NCBI RefSeq assembly: GCF_011058155.1
Contig: NZ_JAALFC010000001.1
Span: forward strand, 186,001-250,000
From: Litoribacterium kuwaitense
GTDB lineage: Bacteria; Bacillota; Bacilli; Bacillales; DSM-28697
Direction of reading: 5' to 3'
DNA: 64,000 nucleotides
The translations under genes were made by a program, and so were the position numbers. The notes under the pieces were generated by a model, which was given only the letters and a program-made list of their open reading frames with translations, made no database searches and was not told the origin of the DNA. This document shows positions 1 through 9,133 of the stretch, one piece after another (the first letter of the stretch is position 1; each line of letters begins with the position of its first letter).

Positions 1-190
1 CACTAAAGGGATTATAGTGTGGACTAAGTGGTAATCCAGTCTGATGTCCGGTGACGGCATCAAATGTGTATGAAAGGGGAACCGCCTTTGTGGCAACACG
101 AGGTTGCACGTTGGGAAAACCTACTGGACCTAAGCCGCAGTTTTTACTTTTAGTGCGGTCGCGTTCTACATATCCTTGTTATAAAAGGAG
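1..190 (+). ncRNA. ole: 3' part of OLE RNA (ornate, large, extremophilic), cut by window edge
   Basis: No convincing coding frame is present here. The stretch is packed with short helices: 9-14 pairs with 32-37, 42-49 with 56-62, 93-97 with 103-107 (five-base loop) and 135-139 with 154-158. It lies directly upstream of a multi-pass membrane protein gene that overlaps dxs. That arrangement is the known context of OLE RNA in Bacillus halodurans, where the roughly 600-nt RNA precedes the OapA gene inside the isoprenoid operon. The OLE ribonucleoprotein binds the membrane through OapA and has been tied to tolerance of cold, alcohol and magnesium stress. The identification rests on context and structure density, since the 5' two-thirds lie outside the window. 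The 3' end at about 190, just at the oapA ribosome site, is an estimate. Confidence 0.68.
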
Positions 191-206
191 AAGCGATCGT
201 TACATC

Positions 207-854
207 ATGCTGAACGTTCTAAATAAATCTATACGTTGGACTATGATTATTGCCGTTATCACGTTTGTGTTAGCGGCTATTTTTTCAGTTATTTCTACTA
301 TTTTATTGGGCGGTGTAGGTTGGGCACTCGGGATGGCAATTGTATTTGGGATCGTCTTTGTCGGTATTGTTTCTGATATGCTCGGCGTAGCGTCGACCGC
401 TGCTACAGAGGCGCCAATGCATGCAATGGCTGCTGAAAAAGTAAAGGGTGCTAAGCAAGCGATACAAATTGTCAGGAATGCGGATCGTTTTTCGAATTTC
501 TGTAATGATGTGATCGGAGATATTGCTGGTATTATTAGTGGGACGGCCTCCGCAGCTGTCGTACTTACCATTTCGATCAATGTAGACGCTTCCCCGCCCT
601 TACAGCAAGCGGTAAACGTTATTTTTGCAAGTGTGGTTGCGGCGATGACAGTCGGTGGTAAAGCAATAGGTAAGTCCTTCGCCATCCATTATGCCAACCA
701 CATTATCCTTAAAGTCGGAGAGTTTTTTTACTTGCTTGAGGAGAAGCTAAAGATTAAAGTGTTTAGAGACAGTAAGGACAGAAAACGACGAGCAAAACAA
801 AAAGCCATGAAAGCGAGTGGTCGATTTGGATCTTCTAAAAATCGAAAACCCTAA
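207..854 (+). CDS. oapA: OLE-associated membrane protein OapA (CNNM/DUF21-like)
   Basis: A 215-residue integral membrane protein. Hydrophobic segments lie near residues 12-34, 38-58, 105-130 and 138-160, and the tail is strongly basic ([16 protein letters not shown]), suited to RNA contact. The middle resembles the DUF21/CNNM membrane domain of CorC-type magnesium exporters, but the CBS and CorC domains are missing. A DxxxD element (D101-VIG-D105) is visible. Known biology: OapA anchors OLE RNA to the membrane in B. halodurans. The ATG at 207 follows an AAAAGGAG site at 183-190 with a long 16-nt spacing. An in-frame extension back to 51 would run through the structured RNA and is rejected. 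The 3' end overlaps dxs, so translational coupling is likely. The call depends on context plus topology; a plain CNNM-like transporter fragment is the alternative. Confidence 0.75.
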   Translation: MLNVLNKSIRWTMIIAVITFVLAAIFSVISTILLGGVGWALGMAIVFGIVFVGIVSDMLGVASTAATEAPMHAMAAEKVKGAKQAIQIVRNADRFSNFCNDVIGDIAGIISGTASAAVVLTISINVDASPPLQQAVNVIFASVVAAMTVGGKAIGKSFAIHYANHIILKVGEFFYLLEEKLKIKVFRDSKDRKRRAKQKAMKASGRFGSSKNRKP

Positions 855-2730
855 ATTTCTCAAAAATATGTCGACAGAGGAGCTTGAGCAGCTGGCTCAA
901 GAGATACGGGACTTCCTCATTACGACGATCTCAAAAACGGGTGGACACATCGGGCCTAATTTGGGAGTTGTTGAGCTCACTTTAATGCTTCACAAAACAT
1001 TTGATTCGCCAAAAGACAAGTTCATTTGGGATGTCGGTCATCAAGCATATATTCATAAAATCTTAACTGGCCGTGCTGGACAATTTGACACGCTCCGTCA
1101 ATACAAAGGGCTTTGTGGCTTTCCGAAAAGAGTTGAAAGCGAGCACGATGTGTGGGAAACCGGTCATAGCTCAACTTCTTTATCTGCGGCGATGGGAATG
1201 GCTGTCGCACGGGATATGAGAAACGATGACAATCATGTCGTGCCGATCATAGGTGATGGGGCACTTACAGGCGGAATGGCTTTAGAAGCTTTGAATCATA
1301 TCGGACATGAGCAGCGGAAAGTGATTGTCATTTTAAATGATAATGAGATGTCTATTGCTCCAAACGTTGGTGCATTACACAGTATGCTTGGCCGCCTTCG
1401 AACAGCTGGGAAGTACCGTTGGGTAAAGGAAGAGCTTGAGTTTTTGCTTAAAAAAATTCCAGCCGTCGGTGGAAAGCTTGCTTCTACAGCAGAGCGTGTA
1501 AAAGACAGTCTCAAATATTTAATGGTTTCAGGGATGTTTTTCGAGGAATTGGGCTTTACTTATTTAGGTCCTGTCGATGGTCATTCTTTTGATGATCTTG
1601 AGGGCCATCTTCAATATGCAAAGAAAATTGATGGGCCGGTGCTGCTTCACGTCGTAACGAAAAAAGGCAAAGGTTATCACCCTGCAGAAATGGATGTAAA
1701 AGGAGCATGGCACGGGACGGGACCGTATAAAATCGATTCAGGAGAATTTGTGAAGCCTGTAGACGCTCCGCCAGGTTGGAGTAAGGTCGTGAGCGATGCG
1801 ATTATTAAAGAAGCTGAGCAAGACAAGCGTATTGCTGTCATCACGCCAGCGATGCCAGTCGGTTCAAAGCTAGAAGCTTTTGCTGAACAGTTTCCAGACC
1901 GTTTCTTTGATGTCGGCATTGCCGAGCAGCACGCAACGACGATGGCAGCGGGGCTAGCAGCGGATGGGATGAAGCCAGTGCTATCCATCTATTCGACTTT
2001 CTTGCAGAGAGCATACGATCAACTAGTTCACGATGTCACGCGGCAAAATTTGAACGTATTCCTTACAATTGACCGCTGTGGTCTCGTCGGTGCAGACGGT
2101 GAAACGCATCAAGGTGTTTTTGATGTTAGCTTTATGCGTCATTTACCGAATATGGTGATCATGATGCCGAAAGATGAAAACGAGTGTCAGGCGATGGTGA
2201 AGACCGGATTGGCTTATGATGATGGACCAATAGCGATGCGGTTCCCTCGTGGTAGTGTAGGTGCGAAGCCAACGCCTGAAAATAAAGAGGTCATCGACAT
2301 TGGGACGTGGGAGACACTCGTCGAAGGTCATGACGCAGTCATTTTAGCTGTCGGAACGATGATCGAGCCAGCTTTGGAAGCGGCGCGTAAACTACAAAGC
2401 GAACAATTAAACGTTCAAGTCGTTAATGCTCGTTTTATTAAACCATTGGACGAAACGATGATGCATGCTCTAGCGAAAGCACATTTACCGATTCTAACAG
2501 CTGAAGAAACAGCACTTGAAGGTGGCTTTGGCTCAGCAGTGCTTGAGTTTTTGCAGACGCATCAGTATACGAATGTAACGCTTGAGCGAATGGGAATACC
2601 AGATTATTTTGTTGAACATGGTAGTCCAAAACAGTTGCTTGAAGAAATTGGTCTTACGTCCGATAACATGATGCAAAAGCTGCGAAAAATGGTACGATCT
2701 GAACAGCAAAACCTTAAACAGAGGGCGTAA
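826..2730 (+). CDS. dxs: 1-deoxy-D-xylulose-5-phosphate synthase
   Basis: Thiamine-diphosphate enzyme that condenses pyruvate and glyceraldehyde 3-phosphate, the entry step of the MEP isoprenoid pathway in the cytosol. It has about 634 residues, the usual length. Visible landmarks are the N-terminal GGHIGPNLG, the TPP motif GDGALTGG...NDNEMSI, a central transketolase pyrimidine domain with GIAEQHA, and the C-terminal transketolase domain. The DRAG motif normally present in DXS reads DRCG here. The TTG at 826 gives an [11 protein letters not shown] start matching the B. subtilis protein; the GTG at 817 adds three residues and is equally open. Both lie inside the end of oapA, so the gene is probably translated by coupling. 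It is followed after 4 nt by tlyA. Confidence 0.96.
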   Translation: MDLLKIENPKFLKNMSTEELEQLAQEIRDFLITTISKTGGHIGPNLGVVELTLMLHKTFDSPKDKFIWDVGHQAYIHKILTGRAGQFDTLRQYKGLCGFPKRVESEHDVWETGHSSTSLSAAMGMAVARDMRNDDNHVVPIIGDGALTGGMALEALNHIGHEQRKVIVILNDNEMSIAPNVGALHSMLGRLRTAGKYRWVKEELEFLLKKIPAVGGKLASTAERVKDSLKYLMVSGMFFEELGFTYLGPVDGHSFDDLEGHLQYAKKIDGPVLLHVVTKKGKGYHPAEMDVKGAWHGTGPYKIDSGEFVKPVDAPPGWSKVVSDAIIKEAEQDKRIAVITPAMPVGSKLEAFAEQFPDRFFDVGIAEQHATTMAAGLAADGMKPVLSIYSTFLQRAYDQLVHDVTRQNLNVFLTIDRCGLVGADGETHQGVFDVSFMRHLPNMVIMMPKDENECQAMVKTGLAYDDGPIAMRFPRGSVGAKPTPENKEVIDIGTWETLVEGHDAVILAVGTMIEPALEAARKLQSEQLNVQVVNARFIKPLDETMMHALAKAHLPILTAEETALEGGFGSAVLEFLQTHQYTNVTLERMGIPDYFVEHGSPKQLLEEIGLTSDNMMQKLRKMVRSEQQNLKQRA

Positions 2731-2734
2731 ATCG

Positions 2735-3559
2735 ATGAATGAAAAAAAAGAACGGGTTGACATACTTTTAGTACAGCAACAGCTGATTGAAACGAGAGAG
2801 CAGGCAAAGCGCGCCATTATGGCAGGTCTTGTCTATTCGGGGACAGAACGAATTGACAAGCCTGGGCAAAAGCTGCTTCTCAGCTCTCCGTTGCGTATTA
2901 AAGGTAAGGAACACCCTTATGTAGGTCGAGGAGGTTTGAAGCTTGAGAAAGCTCTTCAAGCCTTTTCAGTGTCATTAACAAATAAAATCATGGTGGACAT
3001 CGGCGCTTCCACAGGTGGGTTTACTGATTGTGCCTTGCAAAATGGTGCAAGGCTTGTTTATGCGGTTGATGTTGGCACGAACCAGCTTGCGTGGTCATTA
3101 CGTTCTGATCATCGTGTTGTTGTCATGGAGAAAACGAACTTTCGTTATGCAACAGAAGATCAGTTTGATCGGGGTTTGCCAGAAGTGGCGACGATTGATG
3201 TATCATTTATTTCTCTTTCGCTAATATTTCCCGCTCTCAAAGATATTCTCGCACCTGGAGGAGACGTCATTGCTTTAATAAAGCCACAATTTGAGGCTGG
3301 GAAAGAACGTGTAGGTAAAAAAGGAATTGTGAGGGATCCGGCCGTTCATCACGATGTGTTGTTAAGCACCATTGATATGTGCTCACAACTTGGCTTCGTT
3401 TGTCGTGATTTAACATACTCACCGATCACTGGTGGCGATGGCAATATTGAATATTTGGCCTGGTTTCAATTTCAAGCAGGGCAAGATGTCACCATCACTT
3501 CGAGGCATATCGAGCAAGTGATTCAAAATGCGCATCTTACTTTAGCGGCCCATGCATGA
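2735..3559 (+). CDS. tlyA: TlyA-family rRNA (cytidine-2'-O)-methyltransferase / S4-domain protein
   Basis: A 274-residue protein of the YqxC/TlyA family. Residues 5-65 form an S4 RNA-binding domain (ERVDILLVQQQL... QAKRAIMAG). The remainder is an FtsJ-like Rossmann methyltransferase whose S-adenosylmethionine loop reads DIGASTGGFTD near residue 88. In other bacteria TlyA methylates 16S and 23S rRNA and can have haemolysin-like effects; which sites are modified in Bacillus is less certain. The gene sits between dxs and argR in the standard Bacillus order, 4 nt after dxs, so it is likely in the same transcript. The ATG at 2735 is preceded by AGAGGG. Confidence 0.9.
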   Translation: MNEKKERVDILLVQQQLIETREQAKRAIMAGLVYSGTERIDKPGQKLLLSSPLRIKGKEHPYVGRGGLKLEKALQAFSVSLTNKIMVDIGASTGGFTDCALQNGARLVYAVDVGTNQLAWSLRSDHRVVVMEKTNFRYATEDQFDRGLPEVATIDVSFISLSLIFPALKDILAPGGDVIALIKPQFEAGKERVGKKGIVRDPAVHHDVLLSTIDMCSQLGFVCRDLTYSPITGGDGNIEYLAWFQFQAGQDVTITSRHIEQVIQNAHLTLAAHA

Positions 3560-3605
3560 ATGATCTTGTACTTTTTAAAAAGACCAAAGGAGGTGACGTG
3601 CTGTC

Positions 3606-4085
3606 GTGCCCTTGACATGGGTGAACAGCAAAAGTGTGAGTAAAGGACAGCGTTTAATAAAAATTAGAGAATTAATTACTGAACATGATATCGATACCCA
3701 AGAGGAATTAGTCGAGCGTTTGCGCGCAGCGGGCTTTCATGTCACACAGGCGACCATCTCTCGAGATATAAAGGAGCTTCACCTTGTAAAGGTCACTACA
3801 GCTGACGGAATTTATAAATACAGCCTCCCTGCTGACCAACGATTCAATCCGTTAGAGAAATTAAAAAGATACTTAATGGATTCTTTCGTGAAAATTGATA
3901 CAGCAGGCCATATGATCGTACTGAAGCTGCTGCCTGGTAATGCTCAATCGATCGGGGCAATTATAGACCATTTAGACTGGGAAGAGATTGTCGGTTCGAT
4001 CTGCGGAGATGATACATGTTTGATTATCTGTAGAACTCCTGAACAGGCATTGGAGCTAAAAGAAAAGTTGATCCACTTGCTCTAA
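3606..4085 (+). CDS. argR: Arginine repressor ArgR/AhrC
   Basis: Hexameric arginine-dependent regulator that represses arginine synthesis and activates its breakdown. The N-terminal winged helix carries [15 protein letters not shown]. The C-terminal oligomerisation and arginine-binding domain has [15 protein letters not shown] and [11 protein letters not shown]. Start choice matters. The B. subtilis protein has 149 residues and would begin at the GTG at 3636 (MSKGQR). The only strong ribosome site, AAAGGAGGTGA at 3586-3596, is ideally spaced for the GTG at 3606, which gives 159 residues with a ten-residue N-terminal extension. Both remain possible. It lies 46 nt after tlyA and 13 nt before recN, the usual neighbours. 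Confidence 0.93.
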   Translation: MPLTWVNSKSVSKGQRLIKIRELITEHDIDTQEELVERLRAAGFHVTQATISRDIKELHLVKVTTADGIYKYSLPADQRFNPLEKLKRYLMDSFVKIDTAGHMIVLKLLPGNAQSIGAIIDHLDWEEIVGSICGDDTCLIICRTPEQALELKEKLIHLL

Positions 4086-4098
4086 GGAGGATTTACTT

Positions 4099-5784
4099 AT
4101 GCTGTTAGAAATACGAATTAAAAATTTTGCCATTATCGAAGAAATATCACTTTCGCTTGATGAAGGGCTTACTGTGCTTACCGGAGAAACTGGTGCAGGA
4201 AAGTCGATCATTATTGATGCCATATCATTGTTAATGGGTGCGAGGGGATCTCACGAATTTGTTCGACACGGATGTGAACGTGCGGAAATCGAGGGGCTTT
4301 TTCAAGTAGGAGATCAGTCAAGTGTGCTCGAGGTACTTCAACAACAGGGCATTGAAGTGGAAGAAGGAATGATGGTCCTATCAAGGTCAATCTCTTTAAA
4401 AGGAAAAAATATTTGCCGGTTGAATGGAAAATTAGTGACGTTAGGGATGCTTCGTGAAATCGGGCAACGTTTAGTTGACATACATGGACAGCATGAAAAC
4501 CAAGATTTGATGAAGCCTGAGCGTCACCGTCCGTTACTTGACTTATATGCTGGCAGTGCATTAACTGCGACCCTTACAGAATACAAACAGCTATACAAGA
4601 AGCGAGCACAGTTAAAAAGCAGATTGCGCGAACTGTCCGAAAATGAACAGGAAACAGCACAGCGTATTGATTTATTGCGCTTTCAACTGAACGATATCCA
4701 ATCTGCACAATTGCAGCCAGGTGAGAGTGCTGCGCTAGAAAAGGAAAAGCAACAGCTGGCCAATTTTGAGCAGCTCTTTCACGCATTGCAACAAGCTTAT
4801 AATGCGCTTTATGGGGAGCACAAAGGTTTGGATTGGACTGGTCTTGCTACGACTGAGCTTGAATCAATTGCCTCATTGGATTCGACATATAAAACTTTAC
4901 ATCAGACCGTGTTAGAAAGTCATTATGCTCTTGAAGAGGCTTCTTATGCCATTCGTCAGACCATTGACCAGCTTGAGCATGACCCCGACCGTTTAAATAC
5001 AGTGGAAGCCCGCTTACAGGAAATACAAACGCTACAGCGCAAATATGGCGCCACCGAAGACGATATTTTAGCTTATGCATCGTCAATTGAAGAGGAACTC
5101 GAAACACTTGAACATAAAGACGCTCATATCGAAGGGGTTCAAACGGAGCTGGCAGAGCTCGAGAAAGATATGGCATTAGAAGCACAGCAAATGACAGATA
5201 TTCGCAAAAGACACGCTCATGTACTTGAAAACGCGATTCACGATGAATTAAAGGCTGTATATATGGAAAAAACAACGTTTAAAGTGGAATGGAAACCATT
5301 ACCATCGTTTGATTCAAATGGAATGGATCGAATTGAGTTTTTCATCTCGACAAATCCAGGAGAGCCATTAAAACCACTTGTGAAGGTCGCCTCAGGCGGA
5401 GAGCTGTCACGAATGATGTTGGCGATAAAGAGTATTTTCTCCAAGTTGCAGAAAAAAACAGCTATTGTTTTCGACGAAGTGGATTCAGGCGTTAGTGGCC
5501 GTGTCGCTCAGGCAATGGCTGAAAAAATATACCAGCTCGCAAGAACATCACAAGTGATCTGTATATCTCATTTACCCCAAGTGGCCGCGATGGCAGATCA
5601 GCATCTTTACATTTCTAAACGCATCGACGACGATCGAACAGCAACAGGCGTACGTAAGCTGCAAGAGGATGAAGCGCAGAACGAGATTTCAAGGATGATC
5701 GCGGGTACTGAAGTGACAGAGCTGACAAAGAAGCATGCTTCTGAGCTTTTGGCCTTAGCTGATGTTTATAAAAACAATGTGTGA
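4099..5784 (+). CDS. recN: DNA repair ATPase RecN
   Basis: SMC-like ATPase that acts early in double-strand break repair and gathers DNA ends. It has 561 residues. The N-terminal Walker A reads GETGAGKS (residues 31-38). A long central region has the glutamine- and glutamate-rich pattern of an antiparallel coiled coil. The ABC signature ASGGELSR, the Walker B FDEVDSGVSG and the histidine switch ISHLPQ lie in the C-terminal third. The ATG follows TAAGGAGG at an ideal distance. It closes the dxs-tlyA-argR-recN cluster and is followed by an intrinsic terminator. Confidence 0.96.
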   Translation: MLLEIRIKNFAIIEEISLSLDEGLTVLTGETGAGKSIIIDAISLLMGARGSHEFVRHGCERAEIEGLFQVGDQSSVLEVLQQQGIEVEEGMMVLSRSISLKGKNICRLNGKLVTLGMLREIGQRLVDIHGQHENQDLMKPERHRPLLDLYAGSALTATLTEYKQLYKKRAQLKSRLRELSENEQETAQRIDLLRFQLNDIQSAQLQPGESAALEKEKQQLANFEQLFHALQQAYNALYGEHKGLDWTGLATTELESIASLDSTYKTLHQTVLESHYALEEASYAIRQTIDQLEHDPDRLNTVEARLQEIQTLQRKYGATEDDILAYASSIEEELETLEHKDAHIEGVQTELAELEKDMALEAQQMTDIRKRHAHVLENAIHDELKAVYMEKTTFKVEWKPLPSFDSNGMDRIEFFISTNPGEPLKPLVKVASGGELSRMMLAIKSIFSKLQKKTAIVFDEVDSGVSGRVAQAMAEKIYQLARTSQVICISHLPQVAAMADQHLYISKRIDDDRTATGVRKLQEDEAQNEISRMIAGTEVTELTKKHASELLALADVYKNNV

Positions 5785-5786
5785 GA

Positions 5787-5814
5787 AAGCTATCCATGAT
5801 TGGATGGCTTTTTT
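5787..5814 (+). terminator. Intrinsic terminator after recN
   Basis: A ten-pair stem (AAGCTATCCA pairing with TGGATGGCTT, one T-G wobble) with a four-base loop, running into six T residues. It begins 3 nt after the recN stop and separates the dxs-recN transcript from spoIVB. Confidence 0.8.
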
Positions 5815-5826
5815 GTCGTCCGTCAG

Positions 5827-5856
5827 TTATAAAAGGCTTTCGTAAAGGCAACATTA
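5827..5856 (+). promoter_or_regulatory. Sigma-F/sigma-G type promoter of spoIVB
   Basis: A -35-like TTATA at 5827-5831 and a 15-nt spacer lead to GGCAACATTA at 5847-5856. The latter fits the forespore -10 consensus GGNRANANTW at every position. It lies about 45 nt before the spoIVB start. Forespore transcription is established for spoIVB in B. subtilis, so the match is meaningful, but it was found by eye. Confidence 0.6.
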
Positions 5857-5900
5857 TTGAATGTAAACATCAAGTGCAGGCGGAAACGAGGAGAGTGAGT

Positions 5901-7193
5901 ATGAAAAGGAAATTACCTGTTAGAAAACTGGTTGGTGTCTTTCTCCTTGTTGCTTTTATTGGATTGACGACAAGCCCGCCTTTTATATCATATGTAAAGC
6001 TTCCTGTTTCCATGACAATGTTCACAAATAGTCAACCAGTCCAAGTGGATGCATTACCAGGCATTGAAATGGAAAGTGCTCCATCCTTGACGGTTCAAAA
6101 AGATGCAAATAAGGTGAGCGTTGAAGCAAAAAAATCAGGGGTAGCAAAGTTGCATTATACGTTGGGCGGTTTTCCGATTAAACAATCCGAGGTGCGAATG
6201 CTTGACGACATTCGTTTAATTCCTGGAGGCCAGTCAATTGGTGTACGCTTGAACGCAGGCGGCGTTTTAATTGTTGGGTACCACGATATTGATACGAAAA
6301 AAGGGATATTGTCTCCTGGGAAGGCTTCAGGCCTGCAAACAGGTGACATGATTGTGCAAGTGAATGGGCAAGCAGTAACGACAATGAAAAACTTTGGCGA
6401 GCTTGTTCAAAAAGCAGGTAAAGCAGGAAAAGCAATGAAGCTTGAGGTCAAACGAAATGATCAGTCATTTGAAACATCCTTGCAGCCACAGCTTGATCCA
6501 GCGGAGCAAAAATATCGCCTTGGATTATATATTAAAGAAGCTGCCTCGGGGATAGGGACGATGACATTCATTGATCCTGATACGAAGCGTTACGGGTCTT
6601 TAGGACACGTCATCGCCGATCGTTTGACAAAAGAACCCGTATCTGTGTACGAAGGCGAGTTATTGCTCTCTCAAGTGACGTCGATTACTAAGGGAAATCA
6701 AGGTGTTCCAGGCGAAAAAATAGCTGCTTTCCTTTCTGAAGGAAAATCGATTGGAACCGTTCAAAAAAACACCCCTTTTGGTGTGTTTGGGACGCTGCAA
6801 CGTCCGTTTCCGAAGCAAGTAGACCGCAAACCCATTCCAATTACCGTAGCTTCACAAGTGAAAAAAGGTCCAGCGCAACTGTTAACCGTTGTTGAAGGCC
6901 AAGAGATTGAGGCATTCGATATTGAAATTGTCAATTCTATTCCGCAACGATTTCCAGCGACGAAAGGCATGGTCATCAAAGTGACTGACCCAGCCTTACT
7001 TGATAAAACGGGCGGGATTGTGCAAGGTATGAGTGGAAGTCCAATTATTCAAGATGGTAAGCTTGTTGGCGCTGTCACGCATGTATTCGTCAATGATCCG
7101 ACAAGTGGATATGGCATTCATATTGAGTGGATGCTTAAAGAAGCCGGTGTTCTCATTGAGCATAAAGATGACACCGAACAAAAGGCCGCGTAA
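5901..7193 (+). CDS. spoIVB: SpoIVB forespore signalling serine peptidase
   Basis: A 430-residue secreted protease made in the forespore that signals across the septum to trigger pro-sigma-K processing by SpoIVFB. A basic N-terminus plus a hydrophobic stretch (residues 10-28) forms the signal anchor. A PDZ domain (about 110-195) is followed by the SA-clan peptidase domain. The predicted triad is H236 (GSLGH), D363 (VTDP) and S378 (GMSGS), at the same numbers as in B. subtilis. The ATG at 5901 has GAGGAGAGTGAG just upstream; an in-frame extension to 5781 covers the recN terminator and is not credible. It precedes spo0A as in other Bacillus. Confidence 0.96.
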   Translation: MKRKLPVRKLVGVFLLVAFIGLTTSPPFISYVKLPVSMTMFTNSQPVQVDALPGIEMESAPSLTVQKDANKVSVEAKKSGVAKLHYTLGGFPIKQSEVRMLDDIRLIPGGQSIGVRLNAGGVLIVGYHDIDTKKGILSPGKASGLQTGDMIVQVNGQAVTTMKNFGELVQKAGKAGKAMKLEVKRNDQSFETSLQPQLDPAEQKYRLGLYIKEAASGIGTMTFIDPDTKRYGSLGHVIADRLTKEPVSVYEGELLLSQVTSITKGNQGVPGEKIAAFLSEGKSIGTVQKNTPFGVFGTLQRPFPKQVDRKPIPITVASQVKKGPAQLLTVVEGQEIEAFDIEIVNSIPQRFPATKGMVIKVTDPALLDKTGGIVQGMSGSPIIQDGKLVGAVTHVFVNDPTSGYGIHIEWMLKEAGVLIEHKDDTEQKAA

Positions 7194-7208
7194 AGGCCTT
7201 TTGTTTTG
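7178..7208 (+). terminator. Intrinsic terminator after spoIVB
   Basis: Ten base pairs (ACAAAAGGCC with GGCCTTTTGT), a seven-base loop and a following TTTT. The left arm includes the last codons and stop of spoIVB. Confidence 0.8.
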
Positions 7209-7380
7209 CTTGTTGATTATTTGATCGCTCATTCTAAGTGAATTTTGTAAAGATTATTCAAACTAGTTGAGGGCGCTTTTCATTAGTCATCTACCATTGG
7301 TATAGATCGCTTGTTTTACTCAGCATGAAAAGCTGGTTCTTCTACATGTTCGAACAAAATCCTCGCTATTTTAAATAAAG

Positions 7381-7515
7381 CGTCGAATTTCTGAGAAAAA
7401 AGAAGAATTTAATAGAAAAATCGGCATATTTATGATTTTTCAATTTATCGAAAGGTTTTAGGGGGATACTGTCGAAATCAAGTCTTAGTCATTATTCAAC
7501 GTTATGCGATATAAT
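7381..7515 (+). promoter_or_regulatory. spo0A control region with 0A-box-like sites
   Basis: The 344-nt gap 7194-7537 upstream of spo0A holds two matches to the Spo0A box: CGTCGAA at 7381-7387 and TGTCGAA at 7470-7476. AAAGGTTTT at 7450-7458 followed by GTCGAAAT is a weak sigma-H-like pair overlapping the second box. A TATAAT at 7510-7515 is too close to the ribosome site (7521-7530) to be a useful -10. Spo0A autoregulation with a sigma-A to sigma-H promoter switch is known in B. subtilis, so such sites are expected. The exact promoters are uncertain. I see no gene in the gap. Confidence 0.45.
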
Positions 7516-7537
7516 ATAAAATGGAGGAGGATTTTTT

Positions 7538-8326
7538 ATGCGTAAAATCAAAGTAGGTTTAGCGGATGATAACCGTGAGCTCGTCGGTTTACTGGAAGAT
7601 TATTTGACGACACAGGACGATATGGAGGTCGTAGGTGTTTCCTACAATGGACAGGAATGTTTGACAATGATTGAAAAAAATCAGCCAGATGTCGTCATTC
7701 TTGATATTATAATGCCGCATCTAGATGGCTTAGCCGTTCTCGAAAGACTAAGGAGTATGTCGTTAGATAAACAGCCAAACGTCATTATGTTGACAGCATT
7801 CGGTCAAGAAGATGTAACTTCAAAAGCTGTAGAGTATGGAGCCTCATATTTTATCCTTAAACCATTTGATATGGAGCATTTAACAAATCAAATTCGCCAA
7901 GTCAGCGGTAAAGAAACGGCATCGGTAAAACGCTCCACTTTGATAACACAAAAACCGTCTGATGCCCAACCAAAAAACCTTGATGCGAGCATTACGTCAA
8001 TTATTCATGAGATTGGTGTCCCTGCGCATATTAAAGGATATATGTACTTAAGAGAAGCCATTTCAATGGTTTACAACGATATTGAACTGCTTGGTTCCAT
8101 TACAAAAGTGCTTTATCCCGATATCGCCAAGAAATACAAAACAACAGCAAGTCGTGTGGAAAGAGCGATTCGGCATGCCATTGAAGTGGCTTGGAGCCGC
8201 GGAAATGTAGAATCAATTTCCTCTTTATTCAGCTACACAGTTTCGATGTCTAAAGCCAAACCGACAAACTCAGAGTTTATTGCCATGGTTGCAGATAAAC
8301 TGCGTTTAGAACATAAAGCCTCCTAA
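7538..8326 (+). CDS. spo0A: Sporulation master response regulator Spo0A
   Basis: A 262-residue transcription factor, phosphorylated through the phosphorelay, that commits the cell to sporulation. The receiver domain (1-125) contains the acidic pair D10-D11, the phosphorylated D56 (VVILDIIMP), T85 and the conserved lysine in FILKPFD. A variable linker leads to the sporulation-specific DNA-binding domain (about 145-262) with [12 protein letters not shown] and [17 protein letters not shown]. The gene follows spoIVB in the classical order. A strong TGGAGGAGG site precedes the ATG at 7538. Autoregulatory 0A boxes lie upstream. Confidence 0.98.
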   Translation: MRKIKVGLADDNRELVGLLEDYLTTQDDMEVVGVSYNGQECLTMIEKNQPDVVILDIIMPHLDGLAVLERLRSMSLDKQPNVIMLTAFGQEDVTSKAVEYGASYFILKPFDMEHLTNQIRQVSGKETASVKRSTLITQKPSDAQPKNLDASITSIIHEIGVPAHIKGYMYLREAISMVYNDIELLGSITKVLYPDIAKKYKTTASRVERAIRHAIEVAWSRGNVESISSLFSYTVSMSKAKPTNSEFIAMVADKLRLEHKAS

Positions 8327-8377
8327 GTGCTGAACTAAAAAAAGAATACGACGTATTTTAAAAGGGGAACTAGTGAG

Positions 8378-9133
8378 ATGAAAGAAAAAATGGCTGCACA
8401 GCTCTTTACGGTTAAGAAGGAAATGAGTGAAGATTTTTCAGGGACGTTAAAAGCTTTAAAGCGAATGGGCTGGCCCGCAGTACAAATATCAGCACTACCT
8501 CAGGAGATTTCTCCTAGAGAAGTAAAGCAAGTGTTAGACGATAATCAATTAAATGTGGCCGGCATGCACATCTCTTTAGACCGCTTGATGAATGATTTGC
8601 ACGCGGTGATCGAAGAGGCGAATTTGTATGGAACAAAAGATTTAGTATGTCCATCACTGCCTCAAGAATATCAGAATGAAAAAGGGTATAAACAAGTTAG
8701 GGCCATGCTTAATAGTATTGCCAGGGAAGCTAAAGGCTATCGGATTAGCTACCATAATCATGCGTTTGAATTTAATACGACCGTTGAGGGGAAAAATGCT
8801 TTAGATTACTTACTTGAGCCTGTCCCTGGGAATGATTTGTTGGCTGAAATTGATGTTTTTTGGATTAAAAAAGGGGGATATGAACCTTTAACTTTTATTG
8901 AGCCATATGCAAACCGTATGCCGATCATTCACTTGAAAGATATGACGAATGATGAGCGTGAGACGTTTGCGGAAATTAATACAGGTCAAATCGATTTTAT
9001 CCCCATTCTGAAGTGGGCGGAAGCAAACGGGGTAGAATGGTTTGCAGTTGAACAGGATCAATGCGATGTTTCAGGGCTTCACTCTTTAGAAATTAGTCTA
9101 AGTGAACTTGCACACTTATTGGAAAAAGTCTGA
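8378..9133 (+). CDS. Sugar phosphate isomerase/epimerase-like TIM-barrel protein
   Basis: A 251-residue protein of the xylose isomerase-like / AP-endonuclease 2 superfamily (IolE, YcjR, hydroxypyruvate isomerase relatives). Typical metal-site segments are visible: AGMHISLDR, RISYHNHAFEF, AEIDVFWIKKGG, IIHLKDM and EWFAVEQD, which supply the His, Glu and Asp ligands. The substrate cannot be told from sequence. It lies 51 nt after spo0A behind AAAAGGGGAAC, with a short palindrome (AATACGACGTATT, 8347-8359) between. No sugar-pathway neighbours are present, so context gives no substrate hint. This gene is not part of the B. subtilis order at this point. Confidence 0.8.
   Translation: MKEKMAAQLFTVKKEMSEDFSGTLKALKRMGWPAVQISALPQEISPREVKQVLDDNQLNVAGMHISLDRLMNDLHAVIEEANLYGTKDLVCPSLPQEYQNEKGYKQVRAMLNSIAREAKGYRISYHNHAFEFNTTVEGKNALDYLLEPVPGNDLLAEIDVFWIKKGGYEPLTFIEPYANRMPIIHLKDMTNDERETFAEINTGQIDFIPILKWAEANGVEWFAVEQDQCDVSGLHSLEISLSELAHLLEKV

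Noticed and set aside
51-206. N-terminal extension of oapA in frame back to position 51
   Set aside because: The residues are unlike any membrane protein start, the sequence is rich in RNA-type hairpins, and no ribosome site precedes 51.
7385-7398. CodY-like motif upstream of spo0A
   Set aside because: Too many mismatches to the AATTTTCWGAAAATT pattern to claim.
7510-7515. TATAAT as the vegetative spo0A -10
   Set aside because: Transcription would start inside the ribosome site and no proper -35 lies 17 nt upstream.
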